Below are positions 18,640 to 27,542 of a stretch of DNA of 64,000 bases, piece after piece. This DNA is from Paraburkholderia caffeinilytica (lineage in GTDB: Bacteria > Pseudomonadota > Gammaproteobacteria > Burkholderiales > Burkholderiaceae): assembly GCF_003368325.1 (NCBI RefSeq), contig NZ_CP031467.1, positions 1,178,001-1,242,000 of the forward strand, written 5' to 3'. Positions within the stretch are counted from its first letter, which is position 1, and each line of letters opens with the position of its first letter. The position numbers were made by a program, and so were the translations under genes. Below the pieces are notes generated by a model, which saw only the letters and a list, made by a program, of their open reading frames with translations, made no database searches and was not told the DNA's origin.

Positions 18640-21320
18640 GCGTCCCTCCTTGATTCCGATGGCATGCCGATCGGCGCGAGCAACACCGATACCGCAATGC
18701 CGAGCGCGAGCGTGGCGCCGAAACTCTTCAGCGCCGGCATCGCGCTCATGCCGAGCATGCCGAACGACAGCAGCGTGGTGGCCGCCGAGAGCAGCACGCC
18801 GGTCCACACCGCGCCGAGATCGGCGTCCGCGCGCAAGCAGCCTTCGCGCAGAAACACTGCATAGTTTGCGCCTACGCCGAGTACCAGCATCAGCGCAAGC
18901 CAGTTGAAAAGATTGAGCGGCACACGAGCGTAGCCGAACACGGCAAGCGTGACGCCGACCGCGAGCAGCACCGGCAGCGTCACGGCGATGCCGCCGCGCA
19001 CACGGCCTCCCAAGGAGACGTTCCGTGGGGCGCCCATCCATCCCCCGATCCTCCCGTCCCCCAATCTGCCGAGGGAACTTCCGTCGGGGTGGATGACTTC
19101 CTTCGAAGCAGGGGACTTCCTTTGGGGCGTGGGATTTCCTTCGGACCGAGGACCTTTATGGGAAGCGTAGCGCAGCATCAGCACGGCGAGCACGAGTGCA
19201 AGCGCACCGCTGAGCCACCAGCCGCTATCCACACGATACGCGCCAAACAGCTTCGAAACGCTCGCCGCCTTGTCGACGAATACGACGCCGGGCAGCGCCT
19301 GCGCGGTGGCGATGAGCGCGGGTTCGTTCTGTGGCGTCACGCCTTGTGGAATGACGACTGCCGCATACGCTTTGGCGGCCGAATCGACTTCGCCCAGCCA
19401 CAGATGCCTGTAGGGTTGCGACCACGGTGCGGCGAGCCAGGTGTCGACCGTGAGCAGCGGCTGCGGTTTCGCATACGCGGCGAGCCAGGCATCGGCGACT
19501 TCGTCTTTAAAGCCCGCCTGCAGCAGCGTCTCACGCAATGCTGCAGGATCGTTGAATACGTGCAGCGTGAGCAAGGCACGGTCTTCGTTTTGCTGTTTCG
19601 CGGACGGCACGAATTGCGCCACCGACTGATAGCTGCCGACCTTGTTCGCGGTACCGTTCAACCCGTCGAGTTTCACGCCCAGCGCTTCGGCGCGTTGCAG
19701 CACGATCTCCGGCGTCTCGCCACGCACCACAAAAAACTGTGCGCTGTTATCGACACCGACCGCCGCGCGCACCTTGTCTTCCTGCGCGACCAGCGAAGGA
19801 TCGCGCTGAATCAGCAGATGGATATCGTCGTCGCTCGTCAGACGCAACCAGCCGGGAATGGCCACGATCAGCAACAGCGCCGCAACCCGCCATGCACGCT
19901 TGCCGCCGATCGTGCGATGCCAGACCGTCAGCCCACGCGCGGCGCCGGCGAACAGGCGCTGCGGGCCGCGTTTCGGCGGGCGCGTAAGCAGCGCGGGCAA
20001 CAACCACAGCACGGAGGCATACGCCGTCACAATGCCCGCCATCGCGAAGCATGCAATCTGCTTGAGTGCGGGAAACGGCACCCACGTGAGGATCGCGTAG
20101 CCGAGCAGGCTGGTGGCAAGCGCAACCGTCAAGGCCGGGCGCACGGCGCGCGCGCCGCGGCGCGAATCCCAATCGCGCCCTGCGCCGAGATAGACCACGA
20201 AATACTGAATCGAATAGTCGACCGCTTCGCCGATCAGGCTTGCGCCGAACACCAGCGTCAACAGATGCAATTGACCGAACACCAGCATCGTCACCGCGAG
20301 CGCGCAGACGATGCCGAGCGCCGTCGAAACGAAACCGAGCAGCAACAGACGCGGCGAACGGAACACCCACATCATCAACAACGCAATCCCGCACAGCGAC
20401 GCGACGCCGATCAGATGCACCTCGTGTTCCGATGCGCTGCGTGCCGACTCCGCGTAGAACACCGCACCGGTTCTCGCCACCGACACGTCGGGGAACGCCT
20501 GCTTCAACGCGCTTTCGCCTTGCGTGAGCGCGGCGAGCACGGCGTGCTGCGTCTTCGATTCGTAGGCCGAGCCAGGCAGCGTGGCGACGATCAGCACGCT
20601 TGTCGCGGTGCCGCGATGCGACACCAGCATGTTGTCTTCGAGTTCGAGATTCGACGTGGCGAGCGGCAAGCCGCCGAGCCAGTGTTCGAGCCAGCCGAAC
20701 GGATCGTCGGCGAGCGGCGTGGTCAGGCCACCGCGCAACGGGCTGTAGATGCGCTGCGCGAGCGCGTCCCTCAATCCCCCAAGGGGACTTCCTTCCGGGC
20801 CGGCGACTTCATTCGCGGCGGGCGACTTCATTCGCGGCGGGCGACTTCCGTTGGAGCGGGCAACTTCCGTCGGGGCTTCGTGTACCGTAGGGTTTGCAGC
20901 ACTGCTCTGCGCGAGTGCCGCGCGGTCAACAGGCGTCAGCAAACCGAAGCGATACGGCATGTACAACGCCGCGATCTGCGACAGATCGAACGGCGGCAAT
21001 TCCGCCGTCACCGAGCCGAACGCCCCGCTCTTCTGCAACGATGCGCCCAATTGTTTCGCTGCCGCTTTCGCGTGCGCGTCGTCGTTGGCGGTCACCAGAA
21101 ACACCGTGCGATCGCCCAGCGCGCTCGCCAGTGTATCGACCGCCTTTTCGGCGACCGGATCCGCCTCGGTGGCAGGCAGCAACGCCAATAGATTGGTCTG
21201 CAACGGCGACGGTCCCGCGAAACGCCAGCCGCAATACAGCGCCGCGGCGAGCGCGAGCAGCAGCCACGCGGCGCGCATGCTCCACGCCTGTTTCGCAGAC
21301 CGCTGTTGCAGCACGTGCAT
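18636..21320 (-). CDS. MMPL/RND-family exporter with two repeat-encoded insertions
   Basis: 894 residues, an inner-membrane RND/MMPL transporter: one N-terminal helix, a periplasmic loop, then a block of helices including GEAVDYSIQYFVVY, repeated in the C-terminal half with GVGANYAVFL. It would move the finished aryl polyene lipid out of the inner membrane together with the LolA-like protein encoded just upstream. Residues of about 147-179 and 718-749 are encoded by 19-bp tandem repeats and read as Pro/Ser/Gly-rich inserts with a shared pattern (KSPA, EV, GS, LG, L, D). They make the protein longer than I expect for this family. Both tracts are in frame, so the gene looks functional. Confidence 0.9.
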   Translation of the reverse strand: MHVLQQRSAKQAWSMRAAWLLLALAAALYCGWRFAGPSPLQTNLLALLPATEADPVAEKAVDTLASALGDRTVFLVTANDDAHAKAAAKQLGASLQKSGAFGSVTAELPPFDLSQIAALYMPYRFGLLTPVDRAALAQSSAANPTVHEAPTEVARSNGSRPPRMKSPAANEVAGPEGSPLGGLRDALAQRIYSPLRGGLTTPLADDPFGWLEHWLGGLPLATSNLELEDNMLVSHRGTATSVLIVATLPGSAYESKTQHAVLAALTQGESALKQAFPDVSVARTGAVFYAESARSASEHEVHLIGVASLCGIALLMMWVFRSPRLLLLGFVSTALGIVCALAVTMLVFGQLHLLTLVFGASLIGEAVDYSIQYFVVYLGAGRDWDSRRGARAVRPALTVALATSLLGYAILTWVPFPALKQIACFAMAGIVTAYASVLWLLPALLTRPPKRGPQRLFAGAARGLTVWHRTIGGKRAWRVAALLLIVAIPGWLRLTSDDDIHLLIQRDPSLVAQEDKVRAAVGVDNSAQFFVVRGETPEIVLQRAEALGVKLDGLNGTANKVGSYQSVAQFVPSAKQQNEDRALLTLHVFNDPAALRETLLQAGFKDEVADAWLAAYAKPQPLLTVDTWLAAPWSQPYRHLWLGEVDSAAKAYAAVVIPQGVTPQNEPALIATAQALPGVVFVDKAASVSKLFGAYRVDSGWWLSGALALVLAVLMLRYASHKGPRSEGNPTPQRKSPASKEVIHPDGSSLGRLGDGRIGGWMGAPRNVSLGGRVRGGIAVTLPVLLAVGVTLAVFGYARVPLNLFNWLALMLVLGVGANYAVFLREGCLRADADLGAVWTGVLLSAATTLLSFGMLGMSAMPALKSFGATLALGIAVSVLLAPIGMPSESRRDA
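19077..19170. repeat. 19-bp tandem repeat tract A inside the MMPL exporter gene
   Basis: Five units begin at 19077, 19096, 19115, 19134 and 19152 (spacing 19, 19, 19, 18). Each starts with ACTTCC or a close variant, followed by TTCGGGGC-like sequence. The unit matches that of the second tract 1.6 kb away. The tract encodes residues of about 718-749, between two membrane helices of the C-terminal half. Because 19 is not a multiple of 3, each unit is read in a different frame, and only certain copy numbers keep the gene open. Confidence 0.85.
20787..20881. repeat. 19-bp tandem repeat tract B inside the MMPL exporter gene
   Basis: Exactly five 19-bp units begin at 20787, 20806, 20825, 20844 and 20863; units 2 and 3 are identical (ACTTCATTCGCGGCGGGCG). 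Both this tract and tract A are preceded by a CCCCCAA-containing flank. It encodes residues of about 147-179 in the first periplasmic loop. Confidence 0.88.
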
Positions 21321-22012
21321 TACGGCGCTCCGAGCAAGCTGCGCTCAGCCGGTGTCAGTTCGGTCACCGCCGCGCTTTTCGCAAATTCGAGCCTGGTGAC
21401 GTCGCCGTTCGCGAGCGTGATACGCAAGGTTTGGAGATAGTCGCCGCCATTCATCTGCAAACCTTTGATCGATTGTGCAATCTGCGGCTGGTTCGGCGTA
21501 AGTTGCATGCGCCACTGTGCGGCGCTGCCTTCTGCCTGCACGTCGAATTGCGAATACAGCGCCGACAGATCGCCGCCGAGCATCGCGCGCATCATCTTCG
21601 AAACCTGCGCGACACCGCGTGTGCCCTGGGCACTGTGAGCCGTCACGCGCCGGCCGTTGGCGTCGACTTCCGCGACACCCGCGTCGGTGATGACGTAGAT
21701 GGCTTTATACGGCGTGTCGATCTGCCAGATCACGCCACGCTCGCGGAAGAACAGCAGCGAACCCGTGCTGACGAGCGGCTGCTTCATCGCGGCGAGCGTT
21801 TGAGTCTGCGTGAATTGCGCGCGCACGCCCTTGGCCTGGGCGAGATGGGAGGCGATCTGCGAGACGAGTGCGGGGTTGCCGGCGGACTGCGTGGTTTCCG
21901 CCGCCGACGCCGGAGTCGGCCATGCCGCGAGGCCCGATACGCTCAATACGCTCAGCGTGCCTAGCGCGAGCAACCCGCCCGCCGCCGCACCGCGCAGGGT
22001 CATCGTCCCCAT
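21320..22012 (-). CDS. LolA-like outer-membrane lipoprotein carrier homologue
   Basis: 230 residues from the ATG at 22012, which overlaps the thioesterase stop; ATG 22003 is also possible. A long signal peptide ends near PASAAET. The mature part matches LolA: QIASHLAQAKGVRAQFTQ, a GSLLFFRERGVIWQI strand pair and VTRLEF at the end. In aryl polyene clusters this periplasmic protein is thought to receive the product from the MMPL pump. The stop overlaps the MMPL start (TAATG). Confidence 0.88.
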   Translation of the reverse strand: MGTMTLRGAAAGGLLALGTLSVLSVSGLAAWPTPASAAETTQSAGNPALVSQIASHLAQAKGVRAQFTQTQTLAAMKQPLVSTGSLLFFRERGVIWQIDTPYKAIYVITDAGVAEVDANGRRVTAHSAQGTRGVAQVSKMMRAMLGGDLSALYSQFDVQAEGSAAQWRMQLTPNQPQIAQSIKGLQMNGGDYLQTLRITLANGDVTRLEFAKSAAVTELTPAERSLLGAP

Positions 22013-22431
22013 ACTCGCTCCAGCTTTTCGAATACGACGGGCGGTGACACGAACTGCAATTCCTGCGTCGCGGCATCGACCGCGACCTGGATCGTGTAGC
22101 CTTTCGTCAATCGCGTGCCGGACGCGCAATCGACAATTTCATAGCCTATTTTCAGGCGGTTTTCGTGTTCGAGCAGTTGCGTGCGCACTTCGAGCGTCTG
22201 GCCGTAGGTGGCCGGGCGCACATACTTCAGATGCGCCTCGACGATCGGCCAGACGTAACCCGAGGCCTGCATCTCGCGGTAGTCGTAATCGAAGCTGCGC
22301 AGCAGCGCCGCGCGGCCGATCTCGAAGTACTTCAGATAGTGGCCATGCCAGCACACGTTCATCGCATCGACGTCGTGAAACGGCACTTCGACCATCGCGC
22401 TGGCGGTCAGCACTTTAGGGGAGCCGGTCAT
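22000..22431 (-). CDS. 4HBT-family acyl thioesterase (ApeK-like)
   Basis: 143 residues from the ATG at 22431 (ATGA overlap with the ammonia-lyase). Hotdog fold with the 4-hydroxybenzoyl-CoA thioesterase active-site segment FHDVDAMNVCWHGHYLKYFE, where the first aspartate is catalytic. It would release or edit acyl chains from ACP or CoA during polyene assembly. Confidence 0.88.
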   Translation of the reverse strand: MTGSPKVLTASAMVEVPFHDVDAMNVCWHGHYLKYFEIGRAALLRSFDYDYREMQASGYVWPIVEAHLKYVRPATYGQTLEVRTQLLEHENRLKIGYEIVDCASGTRLTKGYTIQVAVDAATQELQFVSPPVVFEKLERVWGR

Positions 22432-24035
22432 GCGTTCGGGCCTCCGCGATAGCCGCTCAGCAAATCGCACGCGGCGATGCGCGCGGTCAGTGCACGCAGA
22501 TCGCTTTCCAGCGCGCGGTCTTCGTCGACGAACGGCGACTGCGCCGTCACGCTATCCATGAAGGCTTGCAGCGGCGCGGGAACCGGCGTGGCGCTGTCGA
22601 TTCTCAAACGCAAACGCGCGGCTTGCACCGTCGCGAGCGTATGCGCGGCGGCAACCTGCTCGGTCAATTCCAGCACGCGCAAACAATCGCGCGCGGCGAT
22701 CGTGCCCATGCTGACCTTGTCCTGATTGTGCGCTTCGGTCGAACGCGAGAAGACGCTCGCGGGCATGGTGTTCTTCAGCGCTTCGGCCGTCCATGCGGAC
22801 GACGAAATCTGCACCGCCTTGAAACCATGATTGATCGCGGCACGCGCGGGGGCCGCCCCCGACAGATTACGCGGCAAGCCGTTGTTGAAATTCACGTCGA
22901 CCAGCAGCGCGAGCTGCCGGTCCATCAGATCGGCGAGATTGGCGACCGCGACTTTCAGCGAATCCATCGCAAAGGCGATATGGCCGCCGTAGAAGTTGCC
23001 GCCGTGCAGCACGCGCTCGTTGTCGGGATCGATCAACGGGTTGTCGTTCGCGCTGTTCAGTTCGTTCTCTACGTCGCGGCGCACCCACGACAAGGCATCG
23101 CGCGCCACGCCGATCACATGCGGCGCACAACGAATCGAATAGCGGTCCTGCAGACGATGCCCCGGCGTATCGTCGCGCCCGGTCAGATCGTCGCGAATCC
23201 ACGCTGCGGCTTCGGCCTGCCCTGCGTGCGGTTTCACTTCGAACAGCATGGCGTCGAAGTGCGCGGCGCGGCCGTCGAGTGCAATGGTGGAGAGCGCCGT
23301 GAGACGCGCGGTGAGGCGCGTCAGATGATCGGCACGCGCAAACGCGAGACAGGCAAGACCCGTCATGACCGCGGTGCCGTTCATCAGCGCGAGGCCTTCT
23401 TTTGGCGCGAGCGTCAATGGCTCGTGGCCCAGTTCGGTCCAGACCTCGCACACGTTGCGCAGACTGCCTTCGAACATCACATCGCGTTCGCCGGCAAGCG
23501 CGGCGGCTACATACGAGAGCGGCGTCAGATCGCCGCTTGCACCGACCGAGCCTTCCGACGGAATGCGCGGCAACACGCGGTGATTGATCAGATCGGCAAG
23601 GCGTGCGAGCAACACGGGGCGCACGCCGGAAAAACCGTAGGCCAGCGAATTGAGTCGCGCGGCGATCACCGCGAGCGTTTGCGCGTCGTCGAGATGCTGA
23701 CCCATCCCGCAGCCGTGGTAACGCGTCAATTGCAACGGCAAGGCTTCGACGAGTTCCATCGGCACGTCGACCACGCACGCATCGCCATAGCCGGTGTTGA
23801 CGCCATACACGGTCGCGCCCGATGCCAGATGCCGGCGCAGAAAATCCGCGCCGCGCTGAATCCGCGCATGCCATGCCGGATCGGCGCTCAGCGCGACCGG
23901 TGCGCGATGCTGCGCGATCGCGACGACCTCTTCGATCGTCAGCTTGCGCCCGCCGATCGTCACCGCCGCCGCGTTCGCGACCGCGTTCTCATGCGCGCTG
24001 GCGATCGGCGCCTCGATCAGATCATGTTCGGCCAT
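22428..24035 (-). CDS. Aromatic amino acid ammonia-lyase (HAL/TAL family)
   Basis: 535 residues from the ATG at 24035. The MIO cofactor triad is A166-S167-G168 in SVGASGDLTPL, and the catalytic tyrosine is Y77 in VYGVNTGYG. H107 in RYHGCGMG holds the selectivity position that is His in histidine and tyrosine lyases and Phe in phenylalanine lyases. In this context a tyrosine lyase is likelier: it would make 4-coumarate as the aryl starter, as in flexirubin clusters. Histidine lyase activity cannot be excluded from sequence, but no hut genes are nearby. Confidence 0.85.
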   Translation of the reverse strand: MAEHDLIEAPIASAHENAVANAAAVTIGGRKLTIEEVVAIAQHRAPVALSADPAWHARIQRGADFLRRHLASGATVYGVNTGYGDACVVDVPMELVEALPLQLTRYHGCGMGQHLDDAQTLAVIAARLNSLAYGFSGVRPVLLARLADLINHRVLPRIPSEGSVGASGDLTPLSYVAAALAGERDVMFEGSLRNVCEVWTELGHEPLTLAPKEGLALMNGTAVMTGLACLAFARADHLTRLTARLTALSTIALDGRAAHFDAMLFEVKPHAGQAEAAAWIRDDLTGRDDTPGHRLQDRYSIRCAPHVIGVARDALSWVRRDVENELNSANDNPLIDPDNERVLHGGNFYGGHIAFAMDSLKVAVANLADLMDRQLALLVDVNFNNGLPRNLSGAAPARAAINHGFKAVQISSSAWTAEALKNTMPASVFSRSTEAHNQDKVSMGTIAARDCLRVLELTEQVAAAHTLATVQAARLRLRIDSATPVPAPLQAFMDSVTAQSPFVDEDRALESDLRALTARIAACDLLSGYRGGPNA

Positions 24036-25839
24036 GTGTGCCTCGCTTGGGGCTGGCCCAGAAATCGAAGAAATTGAACCATTGATAAGGTGCCTTGCGG
24101 CAATAGTGTTCGAGGCGCGCGGCGTAACGCTGCGCCCACGCGGCAAGATGCTGCGCGCGTTCGCGGCGCGGCAACTCGATGCGCTCGGCGAACGGTTCGA
24201 AATAGAGACGGTAGCCGTCGCGCTCTTTCAGGCAGAAGAACAGATAGACAGGGCAGCCCAATGCGTGCGCCAGCACGTAGGGACCTTGCGCGAACGGCGC
24301 GGTCGAGCCGAGAAATTGCGCTTCGGTCGTGCGGCCCGCTTCGTGGGCCGGCACGCGGTCGCCGACGATCACCAGCAACTCGCCGGCATCGACGCGCTCC
24401 TGCATCATCACCGCGGTCTCGGGTCCGAAATCGCTGACTTCGAGCAGATGCCGCGCGAACTGGCTATTCGCCGACGCCAGCACGCTGTTGAAGCGCCGTG
24501 CATGCTCGGTGTAGACCACAGCGGTAACTTTGGCGTACGCGCCCTGCGCGGCGAGCGCGCGGGTCATTTCCAGATTGCCGAGATGCGCGCCGATCACGAG
24601 CGCGCCCTTGCCGCTCGCCACCAGTGCTTCGAATGCGGATGGGTCTTCGAATTTGACGTCGGCGTTGTTGACGCGGCCGGACCATGCCGCGAGCTTGTCG
24701 AAGCCCGATTGCGCGAATGCGAGCATGTGGCGATAGGCGGATAGCCAACCCGGACGCGGCGTATCGCCGTCCGGTGCGGCCTGGCCGAGACGCGTGAAGT
24801 AGTTGCTCGACGCCTCGCGCGCGGCGCGGCCCGTCAGCAGAAAATACGCGACGATCGGATGCAGCCAGAGCGCGGTGAAACGGCGGCCGAACAGCTTGCA
24901 ACTGAGCGCGAGCAACGACATGCCCAGATGACTGCCGCGTTCGGCGATGCGCCACCAGTCCTGCGAGCTCTGTTCGTGTCGTTCCGCGTGCTTGCCCGGT
25001 TCGCTCAGGCTGCTTGCCTCGCCCGGTTTGTCTTGCTTATCCTGGCTGTCCCGTTCGCCCTGGTTGAGCGCCTCGCTCGCGATGACCACGCGCCGTGGCA
25101 TCGCTTTGTGCGCGAGCAGCATCGGCAGACGCCACAGCATGCCGAACACGAGCCGCGTATGGCTGCGGCTGATGCGCACGTTGTCCCACAGCACGTCGAA
25201 ATGCGAGACGCCATCGGTTGCATAGGTGACGCGCGTCGGAATCGAGCGGAACGCGGCGCGGCGCCAGTAGAGACGCACGAGAATTTCGATGTCGAAGTCC
25301 ATGCGCGTCGGCAATGGCACGCTGTCGATCAGCCCGCAGGCGAGCGCAAGCGGATACAGACGGAAGCCGCACATCGAGTCGCGGATCGTCAATGAGAGCG
25401 TTTCGATCCACACCCACACGTGCGTCAGATAGCGGCCGTAGAGGCGCGATTTCGGCACGCTCTCGTCGTAGACCGGGCGGCCGAGAATCACCGCACCGGG
25501 TTCGGCACGCGCGGCTTCGATGAAGCGCGGCACGTCCGTCGCGTCGTGCTGGCCGTCGGCATCGATCTGCAGCGCGTGGGTGTAACCCGCGGCGCGCGCG
25601 GCGCGCAGTCCCGCCATCACCGCCGCGCCCTTGCCGCCGTTGACCGGCAAACGCAGCAGCGTGAGCTGCCCCGCGTACTGTTGCGCGAGCGAGGCGAGCA
25701 CCTGCTGGGTCGCCTCATCGCTGCCGTCGTCGACGACAAAGACCGGCAAGCCGTGCACCGCGAGATGGGCAACGGTCGCGCCAATCGCGTCCTTGTGGTT
25801 GTAAATCGGAATGACGATGCACGGAGCGAAACGCATCAT
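24022..25839 (-). CDS. Glycosyltransferase family 2 - LpxL-type acyltransferase fusion
   Basis: 605 residues from the ATG at 25839 (ATGA overlap; ATG 25836 also fits). The N-terminal 230 residues are a GT2 domain: IVIPIYNHKD, VVDDGSD and the metal motif LQIDADGQHD. After a Ser/Gln/Lys-rich linker (about 260-290) comes a lysophospholipid/LpxL-type acyltransferase with the active-site motif GAHLGNLE and LLVIVGDRVP. It probably attaches a sugar-like group and an acyl chain to the polyene to make a membrane lipid. In other clusters the two activities can be separate genes. Confidence 0.87.
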   Translation of the reverse strand: MMRFAPCIVIPIYNHKDAIGATVAHLAVHGLPVFVVDDGSDEATQQVLASLAQQYAGQLTLLRLPVNGGKGAAVMAGLRAARAAGYTHALQIDADGQHDATDVPRFIEAARAEPGAVILGRPVYDESVPKSRLYGRYLTHVWVWIETLSLTIRDSMCGFRLYPLALACGLIDSVPLPTRMDFDIEILVRLYWRRAAFRSIPTRVTYATDGVSHFDVLWDNVRISRSHTRLVFGMLWRLPMLLAHKAMPRRVVIASEALNQGERDSQDKQDKPGEASSLSEPGKHAERHEQSSQDWWRIAERGSHLGMSLLALSCKLFGRRFTALWLHPIVAYFLLTGRAAREASSNYFTRLGQAAPDGDTPRPGWLSAYRHMLAFAQSGFDKLAAWSGRVNNADVKFEDPSAFEALVASGKGALVIGAHLGNLEMTRALAAQGAYAKVTAVVYTEHARRFNSVLASANSQFARHLLEVSDFGPETAVMMQERVDAGELLVIVGDRVPAHEAGRTTEAQFLGSTAPFAQGPYVLAHALGCPVYLFFCLKERDGYRLYFEPFAERIELPRRERAQHLAAWAQRYAARLEHYCRKAPYQWFNFFDFWASPKRGTHGRT

Positions 25840-27542
25840 GCAGTCCCCCGATACACGATCACGCCCGATGCACATTCACGCCCGCTCAGCCGGTACGCGA
25901 ACTGCACGCGCCCACGCGCGGCGTCGTGTGCGAGCGTGAGATTCAGCACGGCTCCCGGCGGCACCGGCGCCATGAACTTGAGACGGTCGACCGATGCCAG
26001 CGCGCGCACGGCGGGCACGTGTTCGGCGGCCAGACGCATCGCCCAGTGCACCTGAACGACGCCCGGCAGAATCGGGAAGCCGGGGAAGTGGCCGGCGAAC
26101 TGCGCGAGCGTCGGCGGCACGCGCAGTTCGTAGTGCAACGTGTCGGCGCTGCGGGCTTCGGCGAGCACTTCCACACCGTCCGCTCGCGGCTCGAAAGCCG
26201 CCGCGACGGCGGCCACCGGCAGTTTGCCGCGCGCGTCGAACGGCAAGGTGAGGCGAAAACGCCAATGACGCGGCAGCACCACGACATCGAAATATTCGGC
26301 GAGATGCCGGCGCAGGGTTTTCGCGAGTTGCACGCGGCCTTCCTCGCGCAATGCCTCGCAGCCGGCTTCAGTCAGCGCCACGACGGCGCCGACACGCTCG
26401 CGCGACGCGCCTTCCAGCGGCACGATCGCGGCTTGCGCGACATACGGATGCAGCGCGAGACGCGCTTCGAGTTCCGGCAGCGACACGCGCTTGCCGTCCA
26501 GCTTGAGCACGCGATCGAGCCGGCCTTGCAGGCGGAAGCGGCCATCGGCGTCGAACGCGATCTGGTCGTCCGTGCGATGCCAGCCGGTGTGATCGAGATG
26601 CGGCGAGCGAACGTTCAGCGCGCCGTCCTCGTCGCGGCGCACTTCAATGCCGACAACCGGTTGCCATGCATCGCTCTGATCCTGACGGCACCACGCGATG
26701 CCGCCGGTCTCCGTACTGCCGTAAATTTCGAGCGGCGCAGCGCCGTAAGCGGCGGCGTATTCCCGCGCGGCTTCGAGAGCGAGCGGACCGCCCGAAGAAA
26801 AGAACGCGCGCGGCGCCGGCGTCAACGCGGCGAAGCCGGGCAACGCCGGCCAACGCGACAATTGCGCGGGTGTCGAGACGACGACCGTCGCGCCGCATTG
26901 CTCGATCTGCGTTTGCAGATGCAACGGCTCGATGCTGATCGCGCGGTTGAACGCGCGGCCCGCCGCGAGCGGCCACAGCACGCGAAACAGCAAACCGTAG
27001 ATATGATGATGCGGCACGCTTGCGAGCATCGTCGCATCGCCGATCAAGGCGCCCCATTGCTTTTCGAGCGTGTGCACTTCGGCGTTGAATTGCGCGAGGG
27101 TCTTGCGGATCGGCTTGGGGGTTCCGCTGCTGCCGGAGGTGTAGAGCGTCAACGGCGCTTGCGGATCGATCGTGTGCGAGGTGCCTGGCGTGTGCGTGGC
27201 ATCGACATCGGCGTCCGCCACGCCATGCGGCAGGCCCGCATCGGTCAGCACGGCGTCGTACGCATCGGCAAGATCGGCGAGATAGCCCGGCGTCGCGTTG
27301 GCCGGAATGACCGGTTCCTTGCCGCAGGCGAACAACGCAAACAGCGCGCAGGCGAAATCGAACGGGTCGTCGATGCATAACGCGTAGCGGCGCGCCTCTT
27401 GCGTTTGCATGAGCTCGACCAGAGTCGAGACGCGCGCGCGAAACGCAACGCGGTCGAGCACCGTAGCGCCGTCGCGGCATACCGGTGCATTCGCGACGGC
27501 GGCCTCATGGGCCGCCGACAACAGATCGTGCAGCGCAATCAT
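25836..27542 (-). CDS. AMP-forming acyl ligase fused to FabA/Z-type dehydratase
   Basis: 568 residues. The ANL-superfamily adenylation domain has the P-loop YTSGSSGTPKP (from residue 134), EIYGSTETGG and the hinge LDRVLKLDGKRVSL. From about residue 465 a hotdog domain follows, with the dehydratase motif HFPGFPILPG (H485) and FMAPVPPG. The ligase would activate the aryl acid and load it on ACP or CoA; the dehydratase corresponds to ApeI. It overlaps both neighbours by four bases. The fusion joins two activities that are separate ApeH- and ApeI-type proteins in the enterobacterial cluster. Confidence 0.88.
   Translation of the reverse strand: MIALHDLLSAAHEAAVANAPVCRDGATVLDRVAFRARVSTLVELMQTQEARRYALCIDDPFDFACALFALFACGKEPVIPANATPGYLADLADAYDAVLTDAGLPHGVADADVDATHTPGTSHTIDPQAPLTLYTSGSSGTPKPIRKTLAQFNAEVHTLEKQWGALIGDATMLASVPHHHIYGLLFRVLWPLAAGRAFNRAISIEPLHLQTQIEQCGATVVVSTPAQLSRWPALPGFAALTPAPRAFFSSGGPLALEAAREYAAAYGAAPLEIYGSTETGGIAWCRQDQSDAWQPVVGIEVRRDEDGALNVRSPHLDHTGWHRTDDQIAFDADGRFRLQGRLDRVLKLDGKRVSLPELEARLALHPYVAQAAIVPLEGASRERVGAVVALTEAGCEALREEGRVQLAKTLRRHLAEYFDVVVLPRHWRFRLTLPFDARGKLPVAAVAAAFEPRADGVEVLAEARSADTLHYELRVPPTLAQFAGHFPGFPILPGVVQVHWAMRLAAEHVPAVRALASVDRLKFMAPVPPGAVLNLTLAHDAARGRVQFAYRLSGRECASGVIVYRGTA

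Noticed and set aside
19077..20881. 19-bp repeats considered as a CRISPR array
   Set aside because: Units are contiguous, without unique spacers, and are part of a coding sequence; no cas genes are present.
19089..21191. 700-codon open frame on + across the MMPL gene
   Set aside because: It is antisense to a clear transporter, and its composition is Arg/Gln/His-rich noise typical of opposite frames in high-GC DNA.
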